Positions 57,791 to 64,000 of a stretch of 64,000 nucleotides of DNA are shown in pieces. The notes below the pieces were generated by a model. That model did not search any database. It saw only the letters and a list, made by a program, of their open reading frames with translations, and was not told the DNA's origin. The translations under genes and the position numbers were made by a program. Each line of letters starts with the position of its first letter. Position 1 is the first letter of the stretch. The stretch is from Flammula alnicola (Eukaryota; Basidiomycota; Agaricomycetes; Agaricales; Strophariaceae): contig JADNRV010000231.1 in the NCBI GenBank assembly GCA_015499995.1, positions 1 to 64,000 on the forward strand, read 5' to 3'.

Positions 57791-58276
57791 ATGTCGTCTA
57801 CTCCCGCACCCGTATCGTCTACTTCCATATCTATACCGTCTACTTCACCCCCTACAACATCTACTTCACCCCCTACAACGTCTACTTCACCCCCTACAAC
57901 ATCTACTTCACCCCCTACAACATCTACGTCACCTCCCAAACGTCGAAAGGTCAAATATGCGAAAGCTTTTGGCTATCTCCTTGACCCTTACCTTGTCTAC
58001 CAACAAGCGATTAAGGATGGCACAGCTATCGAGGGCCAGTACGGTCAAACTTTCGCGACATATCGAAATCGCCTAGCCAGACACTGCGGGATTAAGTATG
58101 ACGATATGGTAACCATACGCAATCCTCGTCCGAAAATGCCACCAATCTACTGCGTTGTGGCGGCGACCAATCTGTCAAAGCGATCCAGAATTCCCCGCGA
58201 GGATATCATCGAAAAGGCAAAGGAATTCTTGGGGACGACGGAAGAACCGAAGTGGTACTATATTATCAGGGCATAA
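57791..58276 (+). CDS. Tandem gene, copy 2, unknown function
   Basis: A single-exon frame of 161 residues, the second copy of the gene at 56538. The N-terminal linker is longer by exactly 21 residues because the SPPTTST repeat is present four times. The basic PPKRRKVK and the C-terminal domain (EIPR-like segment PREDIIEKAKEFLGTTEE) are almost unchanged. Function unknown. Confidence 0.65.
   Translation: MSSTPAPVSSTSISIPSTSPPTTSTSPPTTSTSPPTTSTSPPTTSTSPPKRRKVKYAKAFGYLLDPYLVYQQAIKDGTAIEGQYGQTFATYRNRLARHCGIKYDDMVTIRNPRPKMPPIYCVVAATNLSKRSRIPREDIIEKAKEFLGTTEEPKWYYIIRA
57839..57922 (+). repeat. 21-bp coding minisatellite (4 units)
   Basis: The unit TCTACTTCACCCCCTACAAC plus A or G is repeated four times head to tail, keeping frame (7 residues each). 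Copy 1 of the gene has only one unit. Confidence 0.9.
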
Positions 58277-58806
58277 ATTGGGTACGTGTTCAGTATTTTA
58301 TCACCTTGCAGCAATGGCTCACTCACCTACCTAAAGTGCAGTAGTGCCAATATCAAGCACGAGCGGACGGCAGTGGCATTCCTGATGGAGCAGTGATCAA
58401 CTTGAATGGGGAGAATTATCTGGGCCAGTGGGAGATCATTCGAGACGTTTGAAAGGTTGTATTTCTGTAAGTTTTAATGGTTTCTAAGTTGCAATTTCAA
58501 GTCAATTCCCAATATTCTTAGAAATGTCGTATGCTTCTTTCTTTTTTCGTCGCTCTCGCACTTCCTTTCATATCATCGAAAGACCTGCATTTCTCGAAGC
58601 AGGGGCTTTCTTGTGGTCTCTCATTCTACTCAATCATATTTGGTGTTCTGGGATTTCGCGTCGTGCCTCGAGCCTGCGTCCCCATCGGTAAAAGACGCCA
58701 AGACGCGACGCTGATGGTGCGAGGTGTCTTAAGCAAATTTCGAGTCCGAAGTTCACGTCTCAATCTATGTAAGCTGAGGGACGTTCCAATGCGAAATCGA
58801 CGATCC

Positions 58807-59327
58807 ATATCTCCTGCTTCGACTGTTGGTTCGGTCATCGACGTTCAAGCTTCAAGGACCAATGCACCGGAAATGGACAAGGACGACATCTGTCTCACAA
58901 GGTGGACGCTCCACATCGTGCAACAAGTGCACGGGTTAATATGTTAATATTGAAATAAAACGCACTAGAAACGTATCTATAAAGCATATGGTGAGGAGGA
59001 AATAAAACCTCCTCAACTGGTAATAGAGAACAAAATTTAAATAAATAACTACATACCACTACGAGACACGAAGCAAAGCAAAGCGACCTCTTTTCAAGGA
59101 ATCGAAGGAGAAAATGTTACAAGACGTCTACTATAGTACACAATTTTTTGGTTAAAGCAGTTTCAAACACAAAGCGGAGAGAAAAGAAATCAGCATAACG
59201 TACAGGAAATAAAGAAAACGCGAATTCTCAAAGGCATGGCCATACCACCATCACATCACGACCCACCACTACTCCTACAAAATGTCCAAGAAGCAAAACC
59301 ACATGCTAGCCACCCATCGCTCACCAT
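58807..59327. other. Intergenic
   Basis: No supported gene. It holds the 3' flank of tandem copy 2 and of the minus-strand BTB gene. Confidence 0.4.
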
Positions 59328-62300
59328 TCACATCTGCCACACACCCGGTGCCGGGGGCACAGGTACCCCATCCTCAAAACTCCCAAATTTCTCCTTCACC
59401 AGCTCCCCAATCCGTGCATCGGCCCTCTCGCCCCTTATCCTCAGGCCCGACACCTCATGCTGCACCTCCCAAATCTTAATCACCGTCGCCATATCCAGCT
59501 GCTCCGCCTCGTGCAGCGACAGCGGCGCCGTCCTCGCACATATTTCCTTGTACGCTGGGAGGAGCCACACAGGCCCCGGGTTGCGCAGGTTGTGCTTGTG
59601 CGCGATAATGATCTTCTCCATCGGCCACGCGAGGTCGCCGATGTTTTGGATCGCGAGGGCGCGCACTTGCGCCATGTCCCATTTTTGGGCGAGCGTGAGG
59701 ATGCAGGTCCATCCTTTGAGGTTGGTGATGTCTGGTCTGGTTAGATCGCTACGATAAGAGAGGTTAGCGTGAAAATTTGCAAGGAGAATAGATGAAAACT
59801 GACGTAGGATAAAATATGGATAATAATCGTTCAAATTCAACCTTCTTCACTTCCGGCAGGAAGATGTGATTGGCTTCATTGAACCAATAAGTCGACAAGA
59901 GCTTCCTGAAATACTCCGAATGACGCTCGAAGAAGTGTCGATGGACTTTAAACAAGGTCGTTTCCACCTAAACAGATAAACAACAACATTAAATAAATCA
60001 CTCGTAAAGCCTCAGCACACACAGAGAGAGGGACTTGCCCTGAAAATAACCGTCGCGTCCGCGAAGCAATACTTCCTGCTGGTAGTATACCATCCGGCCG
60101 TGTTAGAAGAAATCGGCAAAGAGGGTGGCGGGATGACAGCCGCAGGCGACGAATACGTATAATTCTGATACGACATATCTCTAGGCGGCAGGAACGGCTG
60201 CGTGAATGGTGGCAATGGTTGATACGTCGGAAGTGGCGGAGCATTGGGAATATTGATATAATTAACGGGCGGCGGCGGCGACGGTGTAAGCGCAAACCTC
60301 AGCCGGCGCTGAGGTGTAGCCCACCCCGCTGGGGGCTGCGCGAGACCGCTGGAAGGAATAGTGTAGCCATTGTTATTCGCTCTGCCCGAAAATGTATGGG
60401 CATTGTTCGTGTCGGTACTCAACGGATAACGATAGGACACCCTCGGCCCGTATGAGTCGAAGACCGAAGGTGGGGGGATTGGCACATGCTCATTCCACGA
60501 CCCATGGAAAGAATTAGCCACAGGAGGAACGGACTGCGGCCAGTCATCCTGGGCATAGTTAGTCGACACAGGTGGGACCGACCACCCATTCGAAGAGTTA
60601 TTATATTTGTGTTCAAGCGGGCGAGGGAAATAGTGGGTGTACTGCGCTGCTGTGGCCGGCGGAGAGGGCGGCAAACTCGGAGGCGGAGACTTGCAGCTCC
60701 AGCCCGACGGAAACGCCTGGGCGAAAGACGTACCCACTCCTTCGCCGGGTTTTGGCAGGTCCGCACGGAGAGCAAATTGCGGCGTGGGAGTCGCTTCAGT
60801 CTTCAAGTTGGGCAGAGGCGGCAGAGGCGGCCGCTGCTTCTGCTTCTGCGCAGAGGGCCCAGAACCGGTTGTCAAGGGCGAAGGCTTGCTAGGTTTGTTC
60901 TTGTTCATCCAGGTATAGACGTTTGGAAGGTCGGCATTCAGCCTGCCACTCGGAGGCTCAGGATCAAGTCGTGATGGGAGACTATAATTGGGCGGGCTCA
61001 GCCACGAAGGGATGCTGGGAAGGTTTTCGCTGCGGTGAGCAGGGTACGTGGTAGTCTGCGAAGCGACACCATTAACTGTGTTGTTAAATGGATTATTCAC
61101 TGGAATTGGGTTTAACGTGGGCGGACGAGAGCCTGGCCATGGGAAAGGCGTAGCGAAAGGCTCTGGCAGTCTTGCGGGACGAGGGCGAGGAGAGGATGGT
61201 GCTGCAAATTCCATGTCTAGACTCCATGGTGGCGAAGCAACAGACGGCGTACGAGGTCCAAAAAGACCGGGAGACTCTTGCCGAGGAAGAATAGTTATGA
61301 TTGGCGAAGAGGTTCCGTTGCTCGTTGCAGAATCCGTCCTCAAAAATGAGTGGAGCATATCGCCCATGGGGAAGGATGGTCCCCCTGACACTCTACAGGG
61401 ACTCCGTGGGCGCCGACAGCGGTCATCTGAGATGACAGACCGAGGTGAGCTCGGAGCACAAGAGAACTGGACGTCATCATCTCCAGCCTCGGAATGTTCG
61501 TCGTGCTCGGTTTCATCATCATGAGACATCGAGGCTGTGTGATGCTGAGCAGGAGATGCGAGCTGAGAAAAGTAGCTAAGAGCGGAATTAGCACTTGGTG
61601 GCCTCTCTGTCACTGCGGCAGTGGCGATGAGACTGTTATCATTAGAAGCCGCGGCTTCTTCAGATGCTTTGCGTTGGAAATATTCGGCGATTGAGATACC
61701 AGCTCCGGCGTCCTCCGTAGAGCCAAGAACAGAGCTCGATGGCGACCGGAAGAGGGAGATGCGGGCGGGTGAACTCTGGCCGGGAGGAGGAGTTGCTGCC
61801 ATCGTGGACGTCGATGATTCAACTTCAGTGTAGCGGTACGCCAAGATTGTGCTGGCTGTTGAAGTATCTTGCGTAGCAGTGGGAGAAGGGGATTTAGGGC
61901 TCGGCGACTGCTCTTGCTTAGAGTCCTCGGCGGCGCTGGCACTGTGCGTCTCGGCTTGCCATTTGTTGACTGTATCGTGGAGGCACATTCTCTCTATGAG
62001 GGCATCCAACTCTCCTGGGTGTTGGTTCAAGGCAGGGATGTCATCGACGGCAGTTGTTGTGACACTGTTGTCGGCGGGTGTGGGCGCTGAACGCTCAAGA
62101 TCACCCTCGAGCGATAACGAGCCCCAGTCAATGGCAAACGGCTCGTCGCTATGGCTCGATAGGATCGGTGGTGAGTGGGCTCTGACAGGTGAGACCTGTG
62201 GTGACAAGGGCGCTGTTAAGGTGGGCGCACTCGCAGGTGGAGAAAATTGGAAGAGCTCGCTGTCCGAGTTGGAGTTCCACTCCAAAACGGACGCAGAGCC

Positions 62301-62414
62301 TGCGCTCGACGTCGGAGAGTTGCTGAGGCTTTCGATGGGGACGAAGGTGTGTGCTGGGGTTGCCAGCGTCAAGTTCAACATGCTGGCACTGTTCTGCGAA
62401 TCGGAGCCCGCCAT
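59328..62414 (-). CDS. BTB protein with long disordered N-terminus
   Basis: Three exons on the minus strand (62414-60039, 59967-59804, 59748-59328) join to 986 residues. The first ~780 residues are serine/proline-rich, low complexity and without a known domain. The end of exon 1 (DATVIFR) leads into the BTB fold: VETTLFKVHRHFFERHSEYF, then EFERLLSIFYP, then a helical C-terminal part with WTCILTLAQKWDMAQVRALA. The two introns lie at the same BTB positions as in the 43-49 kb genes. The first uses a GC donor (AGG|GCAAGT) with an AG acceptor. Its role is probably a ubiquitin-ligase adaptor, by family only. Confidence 0.75.
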
Positions 62415-62764
62415 GGTGGCAACGCTATTTCTTCAGGTGTCTACGCACTGGAGGCCGATAATGACAATGTAGACTGACTTGAAAAGAGGATGCCACTGGT
62501 TGGTGGGATCCTGGTAATGGAGCATTCCAACCGGTAACAGGCTAGCCCTTATAAACGGTGTGATGGGCGCCTGTGCATGGGAAAGTGATCGCTTTCAGGT
62601 TCAATCTCGTGACAACTGGAAAGGTATATTTATTGCAAAGGGAGATGATGTACAGCGCGACATCTAACGGCGTTGCTCTTGCAATAAAACAAGATGCGCA
62701 GCCAGAGCATCCTCGAAAACACGACGGAAAAGAATGAAAGCCAAGGCAAAATCGTAAGAAAGTC
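62415..62764. other. Intergenic between BTB and Sld7-like genes
   Basis: 350 bp holding the BTB-gene promoter and the 3' flank of the Sld7-like gene. No other gene seen. Confidence 0.4.
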
Positions 62765-64000
62765 TTATTTGCCAGTGCCTGCAGGGACATCGTCTAGGCC
62801 ATAGCCTCTACCGCCTGGAAGGTACATCAAAGCATGCTTGTCAATGAGGCGATTTATGACACCCAACTCAACATTGCAGGACCGTATCTTCGCTCGCTAG
62901 AATCAACATTAGTCAAACAAAACGAGGACAGGAACAAGCAGGAACTGACCAATGCAAATCCTACCCCGCGGTAGATAAAACCATAAAGGTCTTTAAATTC
63001 AGGATGAGATTTATCAATGGATCTCGTCGAATCTGTTGGATCCTTAGTTCGACCCAGATATTCTATCGTAGCCCTCTTGATGACCTAGAAAGCGCCATCA
63101 ACGTGGGCCAGAAGGAGAGAGAATGACAAGAGCTTACGTTCTTATTGACCTTCTCCAGCCCCGCCTCATCATTGTCGTCGACCTTCTGCTTGCCTTTTGC
63201 GGAAGCAATGCGTCCAACCTCCGAAACATCCCCAAACACATCCTTCTCTTTCCCTTTACCTTTCGCTTGGGCTTGCCTCGGCAACTCAGGGACCTTGAAC
63301 ACCCTGTCTCCGTCGATATCAGAAGCACCCAACCGCACCCCACTCCCAAGATCCGCCGCAATACCGTTCTCATTCAAAGTCTTCTGCTTCTTCAGAGGTC
63401 CAACCCCGAGAATGCTACCACTCGCGACGCGTTTTAATTCTCTGCTGCCACCTACAACACCCAGGCTACCTGTCCGCTTGAGATCCCGGATGAAGAATGC
63501 AGGGGGTTTACGTGGAATGGGGTCATCTGGTCGGGGGGCACGCGGTTGTGCCTGCGAGGCGACAGGTCGCGTCGTCACCCGCCCCACATTGAGCCGGATA
63601 GTTCTTGCATCTTCTGACGAAGGAACGCGTTGGGCGAATATAACGATCTCTGTGGTTTCAGGACCATCTAAACAAAACTTCGTTAGAATACGCGTAAGAG
63701 AGATACACGTAGGTAGACGGACGTACTGCTATCTCCAAGGGCGACTTTGATACCAATCTCTGATCGCTCTGGCATGGAAGACTTCGATGTTGATGCAGTA
63801 GAAAAAGGCAGTAGACAGAACATATTTTCGAAATATATCTGCGACAGGATCGCCAGTGGGTGGATATCCCTAGAGAACGAATCCATTAATTGACCAAGCA
63901 GACGTAAGAGATGAACAAACACGTACATTTCCACTCTACCACTTTCATCCAAAAAGACATCGCGGAGATTCACAGTACCCATGAGTCGCAGCGTAGGTCG
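62765..64000 (-). CDS. Sld7-like replication initiation protein, 3' part
   Basis: The gene runs off the right edge. Five exons are visible on the minus strand: beyond 64000 to 63927, then 63869-63727, 63667-63138, 63084-62950 and 62896-62765; phases agree throughout. The N-terminal visible part reads LMGTVNLRDVFLDESGRVEM then DIHPLAILSQIYFENMFCLL. A basic disordered middle (KKQKTLNENG...GKGKEKD) follows. The C-terminal ~90 residues (VIKRATIEYL, SHPEFKDLYGFIYRGVGFALRAKI, LIDKHALMYLPGG) look like the Sld7 C-terminal domain. Sld7 helps Sld3 load Cdc45 at origins in yeast. The assignment rests on motif memory and could be wrong; the exon structure is well supported. Confidence 0.55.

Larger units (their letters stand above)
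57699..58806 (+). repeat. Tandem duplication unit 2
   Basis: The second copy of the unit at 56463-57456, offset by about 1236 bp. It is longer mainly through the expanded minisatellite inside the gene and a few indels in the 3' flank. Confidence 0.8.

Overview
The window is nuclear DNA of a filamentous basidiomycete, most likely an agaricomycete mushroom. The protein genes carry many short introns (about 50-80 bp, GT-AG). Conserved fungal genes are interleaved with F-box and BTB/POZ families, and the transposons include a chromodomain Ty3/Gypsy element. Exon coordinates were deduced by eye from splice signals and reading-frame continuity; no homology search was run.

Layout. 0.2-1.9 kb: two copies of a 629-bp TIR element in opposite orientation inside a local tandem duplication. 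2.6-8.5 kb: a housekeeping block with cytosolic asparaginyl-tRNA synthetase (+), diphthine synthase DPH5 (-) and an F-box protein (+). 8.9-25.9 kb: an inverted, degraded copy of a BTB/F-box locus, broken up by nested transposons. These are a 1.3-kb TIR element sitting at the stop codon of an F-box pseudogene, a 1.6-kb CACTA-type element with a GAT target duplication, and an older TIR element that itself received a Ty3/Gypsy chromovirus. The chromovirus has two 526-bp LTRs that look identical, a GCATT target duplication, a self-priming primer-binding site and two extra ORFs after pol. 26-30.8 kb: gene-poor, with a 412-bp hAT-type MITE and a 160-bp MITE. 30.8-38.1 kb: a large disordered protein and an OPT-family oligopeptide transporter. 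38-42 kb: no convincing gene except a TA-flanked MITE. 42.3-43.1 kb: LSM4. 43.9-49.6 kb: the better-preserved BTB/F-box locus (three BTB genes, one F-box pseudogene, one BTB fragment). 50-54.3 kb: a four-helix membrane protein, a CsbD-like remnant, tRNA-Val(AAC) and a perilipin-like lipid droplet protein. 56.5-58.8 kb: a tandem pair of genes of unknown function, one with an expanded 21-bp minisatellite. 59.3-64 kb: a 986-residue BTB protein and the 3' part of a Sld7-like replication gene that runs off the window.

How it fits together. The stable genes (AsnRS, DPH5, OPT, LSM4, perilipin, tRNA) flank islands where putative ubiquitin-ligase adaptor genes (BTB and F-box) have duplicated, decayed and collected transposons. 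All four BTB genes share the same two intron positions inside the BTB domain, including the long one at 59-62 kb, so they belong to one expanding family. No CRISPR arrays, rRNA genes, telomeric arrays or biosynthetic cluster were seen.
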